Of a stretch of 64,000 nt of DNA, positions 16,990-25,678 are shown in pieces. This DNA is from Algoriphagus aestuariicola (lineage in GTDB: Bacteria > Bacteroidota > Bacteroidia > Cytophagales > Cyclobacteriaceae). The stretch lies in assembly GCF_017254835.1 (NCBI RefSeq), contig NZ_JAFKCW010000001.1:620001-684000 (forward strand), written 5' to 3'. The translations under genes and the position numbers were made by a program. Under the pieces are notes generated by a model that was given only the letters and a program-made list of their open reading frames with translations, made no database searches and was not told where the DNA came from. Position 1 is the stretch's first letter. Every line of letters begins with the position of its first letter.

Positions 16990-18459
16990 ATGGTTTTTCT
17001 TTATTTTCTATGTGTGCTATATGGCTTGGCGATGCTCTTCATCTTAGCATATAGTCTGGCTCAGGGACACTTGCTGTATCATTTCCTGAAAGCCGAGAAA
17101 AACAAGATCCAAAAGGCGCCGGAAAGCCCCGAAATTTGGCCGAGCGTAACCGTACAGCTTCCGATTTACAATGAGCTATATGTGGTAGAACGCTTGATCG
17201 ATGCCGTCGCAAAGCTGAACTATCCAAGGCCACTACTACAAATCCAGCTTTTGGACGATAGCACAGACCAGACATCGGAGCTGATCAGGAGGAAACTTGC
17301 CGAATATCCAAGCATTGATTTTCAATACATACACCGAGCGATTCGAACTGGCTTCAAAGCTGGCGCATTGCGGGAAGGGCTGGAGAAGGCCAAGGGGGAA
17401 TTCATCGCCATTTTCGATGCGGACTTCGTGCCTGATGGGGACTTTCTGCTTCGGACGATTCCCTATTTTACCTCGGGAAAGGTCGGCATGGTACAGACCC
17501 GATGGACTCATCTCAATCGCGATTATTCAGTTTTGACCCGCTTGCAGGCTGTAGCCTTGGATGCCCACTTTCTGATCGAGCAGACCGGACGTAATCATCA
17601 GGGGGCATTCATCAATTTTAACGGGACGGGAGGAATTTGGCGAAAAACCTGCATCTATGACGCCGGAAACTGGCATGATGACACGCTAACGGAAGATCTT
17701 GACCTCAGCTATAGAGCGCAGCGAAAGGGTTGGGAATTTGTCTATCGCCCGGAAATCGAATCGCCAGCCGAATTACCGCCAATCATGTCTGCTGTCAAGT
17801 CCCAACAATTTCGCTGGACGAAAGGTGGGGCAGAGTGTGCGGTGAAGCATTTTGGACAGGTGAATCGGGAACGACATCCCTTCCATGTCAAATTTCATGC
17901 GTTTGCCCACCTCTTTAATTCTGCGATTTTCATCGCTGTTTTGCTCGCAAGTTTGAGTAGTATCGGAGTTTTTTGGGCCGGAGAGATGGGGCTCATTTCT
18001 CCAGTTTGGCTGAAGGTCTCAGGAATATTTCTGGTTGGCTTTGTCCTGATCGCCTTGACCTACCTCGTTTCTTTCTTTTTCGAAAGCAAAGCTTTTCTCA
18101 ATTCTGCTCTTCGCGTCGTCTGGCAATTGCCGCTATTTCTCTCGGTTTCCATGGGATTGGCACTGCATAACGCCCAAGCAGTTTGGGAAGGGCTGACGGG
18201 GAAAAAGTCTCCCTTTGTCCGCACTCCTAAGTTTAATCTGGAATCGGGAAAAGAGCGACTCTCACTCAATCGATACCTTATTCATCGTATGCCCATGACC
18301 ACTTGGGTTGAGGGAGTTTTGGCGCTGGTTTTCTGGGGGATGGTTGCTCTTGCCTTTTCCAGGGAAAACTTTCTCTTTCTCCCTTTTCACGCCATGCTAG
18401 CCATTGGCTATAGTATTGTATTTATCAAGTCTTTCAATTCATACGGCCTCGGCCGCTGA
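16990..18459 (+). CDS. Processive GT2 glycosyltransferase, CESA/CSLA-like
   Basis: A 489-aa membrane glycosyltransferase with the full D,D,D,QxxRW signature of processive family 2 enzymes: DD at 89-90, DAD at 143-145, TED at 234-236 and QQFRW at 272-276. One N-terminal helix and about five C-terminal helices form the channel-like part. Overall form and length resemble plant CSLA/CSLC-type and bacterial cellulose-synthase-like beta-glycan synthases. There is no PilZ domain and no BcsB/BcsC partner, so it is not a classical cellulose system. It starts at the base after the polyferredoxin stop. Substrate is unknown; a mannan-like or glucan-like product is inference from neighbours. Confidence 0.88.
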   Translation: MVFLYFLCVLYGLAMLFILAYSLAQGHLLYHFLKAEKNKIQKAPESPEIWPSVTVQLPIYNELYVVERLIDAVAKLNYPRPLLQIQLLDDSTDQTSELIRRKLAEYPSIDFQYIHRAIRTGFKAGALREGLEKAKGEFIAIFDADFVPDGDFLLRTIPYFTSGKVGMVQTRWTHLNRDYSVLTRLQAVALDAHFLIEQTGRNHQGAFINFNGTGGIWRKTCIYDAGNWHDDTLTEDLDLSYRAQRKGWEFVYRPEIESPAELPPIMSAVKSQQFRWTKGGAECAVKHFGQVNRERHPFHVKFHAFAHLFNSAIFIAVLLASLSSIGVFWAGEMGLISPVWLKVSGIFLVGFVLIALTYLVSFFFESKAFLNSALRVVWQLPLFLSVSMGLALHNAQAVWEGLTGKKSPFVRTPKFNLESGKERLSLNRYLIHRMPMTTWVEGVLALVFWGMVALAFSRENFLFLPFHAMLAIGYSIVFIKSFNSYGLGR

Positions 18460-18465
18460 TTTTCC

Positions 18466-19158
18466 ATGTCCCAATCTCCCATCATCGATGTCATCATTCC
18501 AGCCTACAATGAAGAAAAATCCATTTCCAAAGTGATTGCTGAGATCCCTGGCATAGTAAGGCAAATCGTGGTGGCTGACAACAACTCCTCGGACCGAACA
18601 GGAGATGTGGCCAGAGCAGCTGGCGCGCAGGTGGTCTTTGAGCCCCAGAAGGGCTATGGCAAAGCCTGCCTTTCGGCAATGGATTGGATCAAAAACCAGG
18701 AGATTCAGCCCGATGTGGTCGTGTTCCTCGATGGTGACTACAGTGATTTTCCGGAGGAAATGAAAAGCTTGGTTCAGCCGATCTTGGATGGTAGAGCAGA
18801 GCTGGTGATTGGATCCAGAGCGCTAGGACGGCGGGAAAGCGGATCGATGACCTTTCCACAGGTGTTTGGGAATTGGCTAGCGACGACCATGATGAAGTAC
18901 ATGCAGGGTGCGAAATTTACGGATCTGGGGCCTTTTCGGGCAATTGTCTGGAAAGACCTGCTCGCTCTAAATATGGTGGACCAAAACTATGGCTGGACCA
19001 TAGAGATGCAGATCAAGGCCCACAAGGCCGGGCTCCGTTATGTTGAAGTCCCCGTCAACTACCGGAAGCGAATTGGCGTTTCCAAAGTTAGCGGGACGGT
19101 CAAGGGCGTCTTTGGGGCGGGGTATAAGATTATTTTGACCATCTTTAAATATTGGTGA
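18466..19158 (+). CDS. GT2 glycosyltransferase, dolichyl/polyprenyl-phosphate hexose synthase-like
   Basis: A 230-aa GT-A enzyme with the N-terminal IIPAYNEEKSISKVI motif, ADNNSSDRT, and the metal-binding DGDYSD (near residue 87). There are no C-terminal membrane helices, so it matches the short soluble DPM1-like class that transfers mannose or glucose from a nucleotide sugar to polyprenyl phosphate. It is 6 bp after the processive GT2 and upstream of a GT-C enzyme, which is the class that uses such lipid-linked donors. Confidence 0.85.
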   Translation: MSQSPIIDVIIPAYNEEKSISKVIAEIPGIVRQIVVADNNSSDRTGDVARAAGAQVVFEPQKGYGKACLSAMDWIKNQEIQPDVVVFLDGDYSDFPEEMKSLVQPILDGRAELVIGSRALGRRESGSMTFPQVFGNWLATTMMKYMQGAKFTDLGPFRAIVWKDLLALNMVDQNYGWTIEMQIKAHKAGLRYVEVPVNYRKRIGVSKVSGTVKGVFGAGYKIILTIFKYW

Positions 19159-19221
19159 ATAGGTGGTCGGTATTCAGTCGCAGTTGGCAGGTTACCAATG
19201 TCGACTTGGCTGATGTACAAG

Positions 19222-19235
19222 ATTTCTTAAGAAAT
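19222..19235. promoter_or_regulatory. 14-bp perfect palindrome upstream of a lipoprotein gene
   Basis: ATTTCTTAAGAAAT is a perfect palindrome. A further arm AAGAAATC at 19252-19259 is the complement of GATTTCTT at 19221-19228. It lies in the largest gap (108 bp) inside the glycan block and may be an internal operator or promoter region. Confidence 0.35.
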
Positions 19236-19266
19236 TTCCCTTTTTGTCATCAAGAAATCAGACGCT

Positions 19267-20169
19267 ATGTTTCGAAATTCAATCTTCCCAACTCGAAATT
19301 TCTATCCTTTAGTTTTGCTTTCATTGCTTCTTTTCTCCTGCAATTCTTCCAGCAGGGAAGGTGTCGATGAGACACAGTTTGCGGGGTATTGGTATCAGGG
19401 AAAAGCTGAGATCAATGTATTTGATCTCCAGCAAAGTCGCTATGGGGAAGTGCGTCCCGGTAAAGCAGTAATGATCTTTGTGACAGAAGATTTTTCGAAA
19501 AAGAAGCAAGTCAAGCTGGACAATCCTGAAGAAAATGCCTCCGATGCTCAGAAGGTTATGAAGCTCAATATGACTCGGGATTTTGTGACCGGTATCTATC
19601 CTTACCATACCATGCTTTCGGTATTTACGCCAGTGTATGAAGAGGTTTACTCTCCAAAAGTAACCGCCTCCGTGACTGAATGGTGTGGACAATCTTTCAC
19701 CCAGCTCAACTTCAAACGAGGAAACTACCAAGTGAAGCAATTTTCCTACTTCGAATCGGAGGGTGATGGGGAGTCTAAAATGAGCGCCATGCCTGAGGAC
19801 GAGTTATTCAACCGCATACGCCTGAATCCGGAACTAGTCCAAACCGGCAATCAATTGCTCATTCCAAGCCTGATTTTTCAGCGCTTTGCTCACATTCAGC
19901 TGAAGCCGGAAAATGCGAGTATTGCGAAGCGGGATTTGCCAAATAATCAAACGGAAGTTGTGGTTGAATATGCAGGGATAGGACGCAGATTGAGCATACA
20001 ATTTGAAAAGTTTTTCCCCTACGAAATCCTATCCTTCGAGGAAACATGGACTCGGGAAGATGGAAAAAAAGAAACCACAACTGCGACGCGAACTCACATG
20101 AAAATGAGTGAATATTGGAAGCAAAACGGATCGGAGTTTGAGCCATTGAGAAAGGAATTGGGGCTTTGA
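19267..20169 (+). CDS. Conserved lipoprotein of unknown function
   Basis: A 300-aa predicted lipoprotein (LLLFSC, Cys at about residue 25) with a conserved soluble domain containing YWYQGKAEINVFDLQQSRYG and MIFVTEDFSKKKQVK. From memory, homologues in Bacteroidota often carry the automatic name 'septum formation inhibitor Maf'. Nothing here resembles a Maf pyrophosphatase, so I do not use that name. No catalytic motif is recognised. It sits between two glycosyltransferase genes in the same orientation and ends 8 bp before the next start. A periplasmic accessory role in glycan export or assembly is inference. Confidence 0.7.
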   Translation: MFRNSIFPTRNFYPLVLLSLLLFSCNSSSREGVDETQFAGYWYQGKAEINVFDLQQSRYGEVRPGKAVMIFVTEDFSKKKQVKLDNPEENASDAQKVMKLNMTRDFVTGIYPYHTMLSVFTPVYEEVYSPKVTASVTEWCGQSFTQLNFKRGNYQVKQFSYFESEGDGESKMSAMPEDELFNRIRLNPELVQTGNQLLIPSLIFQRFAHIQLKPENASIAKRDLPNNQTEVVVEYAGIGRRLSIQFEKFFPYEILSFEETWTREDGKKETTTATRTHMKMSEYWKQNGSEFEPLRKELGL

Positions 20170-20177
20170 ATCCGACG

Positions 20178-21515
20178 ATGAAAACTGCGGTGCAGGCGCT
20201 GCTTGTCATCTTGATGCTAGCAGTTGTTTATTTTCTTGGGAACCTCATTCCACGTTCCGATTTTCAATCCACTTTGGGACTTTTTGTGATCCTCTTTGGA
20301 ATCATGTTCCTGATTTTTGCGCTTTCGCAAAACCGAACTCCCTGGTTTTTTATTTTCATCGCGGGCCTTTTGATGAGGTTTTCGCTTTTTCTTGCGATTC
20401 CCCAATGGTCCGAGGATTACGCGCGATTTCTTTGGGATGGCGAAGTTCTACGACTTGGCGAAAACCCCTATTCTGAAACTCCGACGGAAATTCTCCAAAA
20501 CCATTCTCTGGAATCTTCTCCCGTCCTCCAGCAACTCTTTCCCCTGCTCAATTCTCCAGAATATTATTCGGTCTATCCACCTTTGAATCAGGGACTGTTT
20601 TGGCTGGCTGCCAAAGCTTCAGGGGGACTGGTCGCTAACGGGATCATCAGCCTGCGGCTGCTTTTGATTTTGGCGGAGATTGCGGTTTTTATGCTTTTTT
20701 TGAAGCTTCTCAAAGCCTTCAATTTGCCTGAAAAAATCCTTTGGCTCTACTGGCTCAATCCTCTCGTGATTTTGGAGATTACGGCAAATCTTCACTTCGA
20801 AGGATTGGTCTTGCTTCTACTTTTGGCGGCGGTATTAGCTCTTCAAAGAAAGCAGTTTTCTCCGGCTGGGAGCTTTTGGGGACTGGCTATTGGACTTAAG
20901 CTTTTGCCCTTGATTTTAATTCCTTCCTTCGCTTATTATCAGGAAACCAGGAAGAACATTCTGTTTTGGTTGGGTGCAGGAGTTGCCATGATCGTGAGTT
21001 TTTGCTGGCTGCTAATCGACGCTTCCTGGACCAATTTCATGACAAGCGTAGCCCTTTATCAAGGAAAATTTGAGTTCAATGCCTCCATCTACTATCTGCT
21101 CCGCGAAGTCGGTTTTTGGATTTATGGCTACAATACCATTGGGACTCTGAGCAAGTTGTTGAGCCTTTTGACCTTGGTTCTCGTGGTTTTTTTCTCCTGG
21201 AAAAAGAAGCCGACAAATCTTCAGGAAATGTTAGACTTGTGGGTTTTGATCTACCTTATCTATTTGCTGCTGCAGCCGGTGGTCCACCCATGGTATCTTA
21301 TTCCGGCTTTTGGCTTGAGTCTGCTGACGGGCAGAAATGCCTTTGTCATCTGGTCCTTTGCGGCGATATTTTCCTATCAGGCCTACGGTACTGACATCGT
21401 GAAAGAAAGTGCATTAGTTTTGTCGCTGGAGTACCTCCTGGTTTTCGCAGGTATTTGTCTGGATTATTTCGTTCCAAAATCACACTCGTTGTCGAAGCAT
21501 GAAATCGCGGCTTAG
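20178..21515 (+). CDS. GT-C (DUF2029-like) polyprenyl-phosphate mannosyltransferase-like membrane protein
   Basis: A 445-aa multi-spanning protein (about 11-12 hydrophobic helices). The first periplasmic loop carries the acidic motif of GT-C glycosyltransferases (SEDYARFLWDGEVLRLGENP). A later loop contains the VHPWYLIPAFGLSLL segment seen in polyprenol-phosphate-mannose-dependent enzymes. GT-C proteins transfer a sugar from a polyprenyl-phosphate donor on the outer face of the inner membrane, which fits the polyprenyl-phosphate hexose synthase two genes upstream. I chose the ATG at 20178 over the TTG at 20166, which overlaps the previous stop. The 3' end overlaps the next gene by 17 bp. Confidence 0.8.
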   Translation: MKTAVQALLVILMLAVVYFLGNLIPRSDFQSTLGLFVILFGIMFLIFALSQNRTPWFFIFIAGLLMRFSLFLAIPQWSEDYARFLWDGEVLRLGENPYSETPTEILQNHSLESSPVLQQLFPLLNSPEYYSVYPPLNQGLFWLAAKASGGLVANGIISLRLLLILAEIAVFMLFLKLLKAFNLPEKILWLYWLNPLVILEITANLHFEGLVLLLLLAAVLALQRKQFSPAGSFWGLAIGLKLLPLILIPSFAYYQETRKNILFWLGAGVAMIVSFCWLLIDASWTNFMTSVALYQGKFEFNASIYYLLREVGFWIYGYNTIGTLSKLLSLLTLVLVVFFSWKKKPTNLQEMLDLWVLIYLIYLLLQPVVHPWYLIPAFGLSLLTGRNAFVIWSFAAIFSYQAYGTDIVKESALVLSLEYLLVFAGICLDYFVPKSHSLSKHEIAA

Positions 21516-22227
21516 TCTTTTGTTGCTTTTATGCCTATTTTCTCTTTGGTCTTGTGAACCCAGTCCTGAGAAAAAGGCAAAAGAACTCATAGAGAGATCC
21601 ATTGAGGCTCATGGTGGGAGTGAAGCTTGGGAGAAAATTTCCATTCTGAAGTTTCGAAAGAAGACCCGCCTTTACAATGAGGATGGGACAGTCGAAAGTG
21701 AATTGGATCAGGAGATGGAGTTTCGGCTCAAGCCGCGTCTTGAGGGGAAAATCACTTGGGAAAAGGACAGCATCAAACACGTGCTCTCTTGGGATGGCGT
21801 GCAGATGCGATACTTCATGGGGGAAAACGAAGTGAAAAATCCTGCTTTTCTCGCCTCAAAAAAGAAAGACTTTGACGCTGCATATTACACCATTTCTCAG
21901 CCATGGGGCTTATTGGGCGATGGAGCGACTCTCACCTACGAGGGTCAGAAAACCCTCGAAAACGGCAAAACGGTCGAATCGGTCAGGGTTGACTACGGGT
22001 CGGACACGGACCTTTGGTTCTACTATTTTGATCCTAATAGTGTGGTGATGGTCGGCAACGAAGTACATGCGAAGGATCACCGGAGTTTGATCTACGACCT
22101 TAGCTTGGTGGAGCACGACGGCCTGAAATTTCATGGGCAACGGGACAGTTGGCGGATAGATGAGCGAGGCAAACGGCTTTTCCTCAGAGCTGAATATGTA
22201 TATTCCGACTACGAAATCACGTATTGA
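21499..22227 (+). CDS. Lipoprotein, DUF6503-related
   Basis: A 242-aa predicted lipoprotein (FSLWSC, Cys at about residue 19). After the Cys comes a helix ending in ELIERSIEAHGG, the same opening as in the next gene, then a beta-rich domain of about 190 residues resembling LolA/LppX-like curved sheets (inference). It is probably a distant paralogue of the downstream DUF6503 gene. No catalytic residues are evident. It overlaps the GT-C gene by 17 bp, so the two are translationally coupled. Confidence 0.7.
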   Translation: MKSRLSLLLLLCLFSLWSCEPSPEKKAKELIERSIEAHGGSEAWEKISILKFRKKTRLYNEDGTVESELDQEMEFRLKPRLEGKITWEKDSIKHVLSWDGVQMRYFMGENEVKNPAFLASKKKDFDAAYYTISQPWGLLGDGATLTYEGQKTLENGKTVESVRVDYGSDTDLWFYYFDPNSVVMVGNEVHAKDHRSLIYDLSLVEHDGLKFHGQRDSWRIDERGKRLFLRAEYVYSDYEITY

Positions 22228-22289
22228 ATTCCGGGGCTTGCGAGGCAGGGTGAACCTGTCCGCATGTTTTCCAAACCAGTTTTTATTTT

Positions 22290-23039
22290 ATGAAGCTACA
22301 TCACTACCTACTGATTCCTTTCCTCGCCATACTGTTCTCCGGATGCGATCAGCGATCCAAAGCACAAAAGATCGTCGATGAATCCATTGCTGCCCATGGG
22401 GGAGCTGCGTTTGAAAACTCACTGATAGAATTTGACTTTAGGGAGATCCACTACACCATTTTCAAAACACCCACGGCCTTTGAATACATCAGGGAGTTTA
22501 GTGATAGCACAGGGTCGGTCAAAGACGTGCTGAACAATTCCGGGTTTACCCGAATGGTAAACGGTGTCAAGATTGATACGCTCACGCAGGAGCGGATCGG
22601 GGCATTTTCCCGGTCTGTCAATTCGGTCGCATACTTTGCTTTTCTTCCCTACGGGCTAAATGACGAAGCCGCGGTAAAATCCTATTTGGGGGAAACCAAG
22701 ATAAATGGTAAAAAATACGAAATGGTCAAGGTGACCTTCGTCCCAGAAGGCGGAGGAGAGCACTTCGAGGACGAATTTTTATATTGGTTTGGAAAGGAAG
22801 ACCACCTGATGGACTTCATGGCCTACAGCTACCATACCGACGGGGGAGGCGTGAGAATGCGTGAAGTAAGCTCAGTGGCAGAGTTTGGGGGGATACGCTT
22901 CCAGAACTATCTGAATCTAAAGCCTCAAGACAAGGAAACGCCGGTCGAGAAGATGCAGGAGCTATATCTTGCGGGTAAGCTGGAAAAACTTTCCGAAATT
23001 AATCTCGAAAACATAAAAGTCACTCCACTAACCGATTGA
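22290..23039 (+). CDS. DUF6503 family lipoprotein
   Basis: A 249-aa lipoprotein (ILFSGC) whose core matches DUF6503 well: ESIAAHGG, FDFREIHYTIF, a VNSVAYFAFLPYGLND stretch near residue 115, VTFVPEGGGEHFEDEFLYWF and FMAYSYHTDGGGVRMRE. The family is widespread in Bacteroidota and its function is unknown. A lipid- or sugar-binding periplasmic/outer-membrane role is inference. It is 62 bp after its likely paralogue and 19 bp before the GH113-like gene. Confidence 0.85.
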   Translation: MKLHHYLLIPFLAILFSGCDQRSKAQKIVDESIAAHGGAAFENSLIEFDFREIHYTIFKTPTAFEYIREFSDSTGSVKDVLNNSGFTRMVNGVKIDTLTQERIGAFSRSVNSVAYFAFLPYGLNDEAAVKSYLGETKINGKKYEMVKVTFVPEGGGEHFEDEFLYWFGKEDHLMDFMAYSYHTDGGGVRMREVSSVAEFGGIRFQNYLNLKPQDKETPVEKMQELYLAGKLEKLSEINLENIKVTPLTD

Positions 23040-23058
23040 GCTTTTAACACTGACCCAA

Positions 23059-24102
23059 ATGCCCGTGGTACCGTCTTTCAGAAAATATCTTTTCAGTACC
23101 CTGGGCTTGCTGGCGTTGGTATTTTCTGTTTGGTACGTCATCCCTTCAGAGCCACTCGTGACTGCGTCAGAGAAGTGGAAAGGCGTAAATTGGGAGGGGA
23201 GCCGGCGCCCGCTTCGGGGAGGGGAATTTGATGCGCTGAAGGCAACTGGGGCAAATGCGCTTTCGCAGACTCCCTTTGGCTGGCAAAGCAGTAAAAACGA
23301 TCCCCATATCGGTTGGGATCTCGACAATGATAAGCGATGGTGGGGAGAGTCGCCACAAGGCATTCAAGTTACTTTGGATTCTTCGGCCAAGTATGGAATG
23401 AAAAATATGCTCAAGCCACACCTTTGGGTGAGGGGAGCATGGGTTGGTGAGATAGAGATGCTCTCTGAGCAGGATTGGCAGACGTGGTTTGCTAACTATA
23501 CTGCTTTCATCGTTGCCTATGCAGAGCTGGCAGAATCTCTTCATATCCCCATGCTATGCGTAGGGACAGAACTAGAGAAAACCTCTTACCGAGAAAAGGA
23601 ATGGAGAAGAATAGTCTCCGAGGTTAGAAAAGTCTATTCGGGAAAAATCACCTACGCTGCCAACTTCACCGAGTTTGAACAGGTCAGATTTTGGGATGCC
23701 TTGGACTACGTGGGCATCCAAGCCTATTTTCCTTTGTCCAAAGACCATAATCCCGACTTGGAGGAATTGAAATCATCCTGGAAAGATCACCTCCGAAGCA
23801 TAGAAAAGGTGGTCAGAAGATACGAGAAGCCGGTACTCTTCACTGAAATAGGCTATTGCAATACCGCCGATGCAGCCATTGAGCCTTGGGTCTGGCCAAA
23901 TGAGCGCCAAGAGGCAGAGGTTTCGGAAGACGTTCAAGCGCTATGTTACGAAGCATTCTTCGAGACTGCTTGGAAAAAGGAATGGTTGGCAGGTGTGTTT
24001 TTTTGGAAATGGTCGCCTGAAAATCAAGGGCGTCAGCCCGACTTTACTCCCCAAGGAAAAGCTGCTGAACGAGTGATGACAAAGTTTTTTTCTTCATTGT
24101 GA
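23059..24102 (+). CDS. GH113-like glycoside hydrolase (beta-mannanase type)
   Basis: A 347-aa TIM-barrel glycosidase with an N-terminal signal anchor (about residues 10-28). The likely acid/base is Glu171 (CVGTELEK) and the likely nucleophile Glu263 (LFTEIGYC). KGVNWEGSRRPL near residue 41 and IQAYFPLS after strand 6 fit GH113, whose characterised members are beta-1,4-mannanases. Export plus position at the end of a glycosyltransferase run suggests trimming or release of the glycan made by the neighbours rather than nutrition; that is inference. The run ends here, with a 124-bp gap to the next gene. Confidence 0.78.
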   Translation: MPVVPSFRKYLFSTLGLLALVFSVWYVIPSEPLVTASEKWKGVNWEGSRRPLRGGEFDALKATGANALSQTPFGWQSSKNDPHIGWDLDNDKRWWGESPQGIQVTLDSSAKYGMKNMLKPHLWVRGAWVGEIEMLSEQDWQTWFANYTAFIVAYAELAESLHIPMLCVGTELEKTSYREKEWRRIVSEVRKVYSGKITYAANFTEFEQVRFWDALDYVGIQAYFPLSKDHNPDLEELKSSWKDHLRSIEKVVRRYEKPVLFTEIGYCNTADAAIEPWVWPNERQEAEVSEDVQALCYEAFFETAWKKEWLAGVFFWKWSPENQGRQPDFTPQGKAAERVMTKFFSSL

Positions 24103-24226
24103 TTAGCGCCACCAAGGGTATTAGGGCGGAATCCCTATTATTTGTTCGGTTTATCCAATTGATCAGGGACTTTATTGATTTTTTTGTTAAATAGCCTTCG
24201 CAAATCCAAAATAAGAACATAATACT

Positions 24227-25630
24227 ATGAATCGCAGAAGAGAATTTTTGAAATCCACCGGTTTGGCTGGTTTAGGCCTTTTTGGAGCTGGAAGCACACT
24301 TGCTGGAGATTTTCAAACCTTGCCGCATGAAGCAAAATATGGGGCGTCCAGAGTACAATCTTTCAATATGTGCGGATTTGCCGCTCCCAAGATCGATACC
24401 GTGAGAGTAGGCGTCATCGGCTTGGGACAAAGGGGGCCGGGAGCAGTAACCCGCCTCAGCAAGATCGAAGGGGTAGAGATCAAGGCTCTTTGTGACCTCC
24501 GTCCGGAGCTGGCTGAAAAAGCAAAGAAATCCCTGGAGGGCACTCCCCACAATCCGGAACTTTATTCGGGAAGTGTTTATGCTTGGAAAAAAATGGTTGA
24601 TCGTCCAGACTTGGATTTGATCTATATCGCCACTCCTTGGGATTGGCATGTGCCGATGGCCGTCTACGCCATGGAAGCAGGCAAGCATGCAGCCGTCGAG
24701 GTGCCTGCTGCAAGAACTTTGGAAGAATGCTGGCAGCTGGTTGAGACTTCAGAGCGTACGAAAAAACACTGCATGCAGCTGGAAAACTGCTGCTATGATT
24801 TCTTTGAGCTGATGACATTGAAGATGGCGCGCGAGGGTTTCTTCGGAGAGGTATTGCATGTGGAAGGGGCCTATATCCACGACCTCCTCGCTCTTAATTT
24901 TGACAAAGAAGGCTATCAGGACATGTGGAGACTTAAAGAGAATTTCAGAAACGGAAATCTCTACCCGACGCACGGCTTGGGACCGATCTGCCAGATCCTA
25001 AACATCAACCGGGGAGACCAGATGGAGTATTTGACTTCTCTTTCTACCAATGATTTTCAGATGAAAGCCAAAGCGGAAGAACTGGCAGCAAGCGATTCTT
25101 TCTTCGGGTCTTTTGCCTCCAAGTCTTTCCGTGGAAATATGAATACGACAGTCGTGAGAACGAAACATGGCAAGTCCATCATGATCCAGCACGATGTCAC
25201 TTCTCCACGTCCTTATTCCCGACTTCATGTGGTAAGCGGTACTGAAGGCTATGCCCAGAAGTATCCTGAGCAAAAGGTAGCCAAGGGCCATGGCTGGATG
25301 AAGGAAGAGGAGATGAAGGAATTGCAGGCAAAGTATACTCCAGAGATCGTGCAGAAAGTCGGTGAACTTGCCAAGCAAATCGGCGGTCACGGTGGAATGG
25401 ACTTCATGATGGACTGGAGGCTGATCGATTGCCTGAGAAACGGTCTTCCTTTGGATCAAGACGTATACGACGCGGCGACTTGGAGCTGTATCACTCCGCT
25501 GAGTGAATGGTCGGTGGCGAATAGATCCAACTCTATCGATGTGCCTGATTTCACCGGAGGAAGCTGGAAGACCAACAAGCCAGTCCCCATCACGCTTGAG
25601 GGCGGAGGGACGACCAAGGTTAGAGTCTGA
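24227..25630 (+). CDS. Gfo/Idh/MocA oxidoreductase, GH109-type, Tat-exported
   Basis: A 467-aa protein with a Tat signal (NRRREFLKSTGLAGLGLFGAG) and an NAD-binding Rossmann motif (VRVGVIGLGQRGPGAV). The body is typical of GH109, in which a tightly bound NAD transiently oxidises C3 of the sugar and the glycoside is then eliminated (alpha-N-acetylgalactosaminidase in characterised members). EVPAARTLEECWQLVE and the GGHGGMDFMMDWRLIDCLRN segment near residue 386 agree with that family. It converges on a DUF1080 gene, which may act on related 3-keto-glycosides. Exact substrate is unknown. Confidence 0.85.
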   Translation: MNRRREFLKSTGLAGLGLFGAGSTLAGDFQTLPHEAKYGASRVQSFNMCGFAAPKIDTVRVGVIGLGQRGPGAVTRLSKIEGVEIKALCDLRPELAEKAKKSLEGTPHNPELYSGSVYAWKKMVDRPDLDLIYIATPWDWHVPMAVYAMEAGKHAAVEVPAARTLEECWQLVETSERTKKHCMQLENCCYDFFELMTLKMAREGFFGEVLHVEGAYIHDLLALNFDKEGYQDMWRLKENFRNGNLYPTHGLGPICQILNINRGDQMEYLTSLSTNDFQMKAKAEELAASDSFFGSFASKSFRGNMNTTVVRTKHGKSIMIQHDVTSPRPYSRLHVVSGTEGYAQKYPEQKVAKGHGWMKEEEMKELQAKYTPEIVQKVGELAKQIGGHGGMDFMMDWRLIDCLRNGLPLDQDVYDAATWSCITPLSEWSVANRSNSIDVPDFTGGSWKTNKPVPITLEGGGTTKVRV

Positions 25631-25650
25631 TCAAAAACGGATATGAACAA

Positions 25651-25676
25651 AAAAGGAGGCAGAAGCCTCCTTTTTA
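25651..25676. terminator. Bidirectional terminator between GH109-type and DUF1080 genes
   Basis: AAAAGGAGGC (25651-25660) pairs with GCCTCCTTTT (25665-25674) across a 4-nt loop, with T-runs on both strands. Confidence 0.92.
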
Positions 25677-25678
25677 TT

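Noticed and set aside
16990-18459. Bacterial cellulose synthase BcsA
   Set aside because: No PilZ domain, and no BcsB, BcsC or BcsZ neighbours; only the general processive GT2 signature is shared.
19267-20169. Septum formation inhibitor Maf
   Set aside because: No Maf nucleotide-pyrophosphatase motif is visible; the protein is a lipoprotein, so the label sometimes given to such proteins is not supported.
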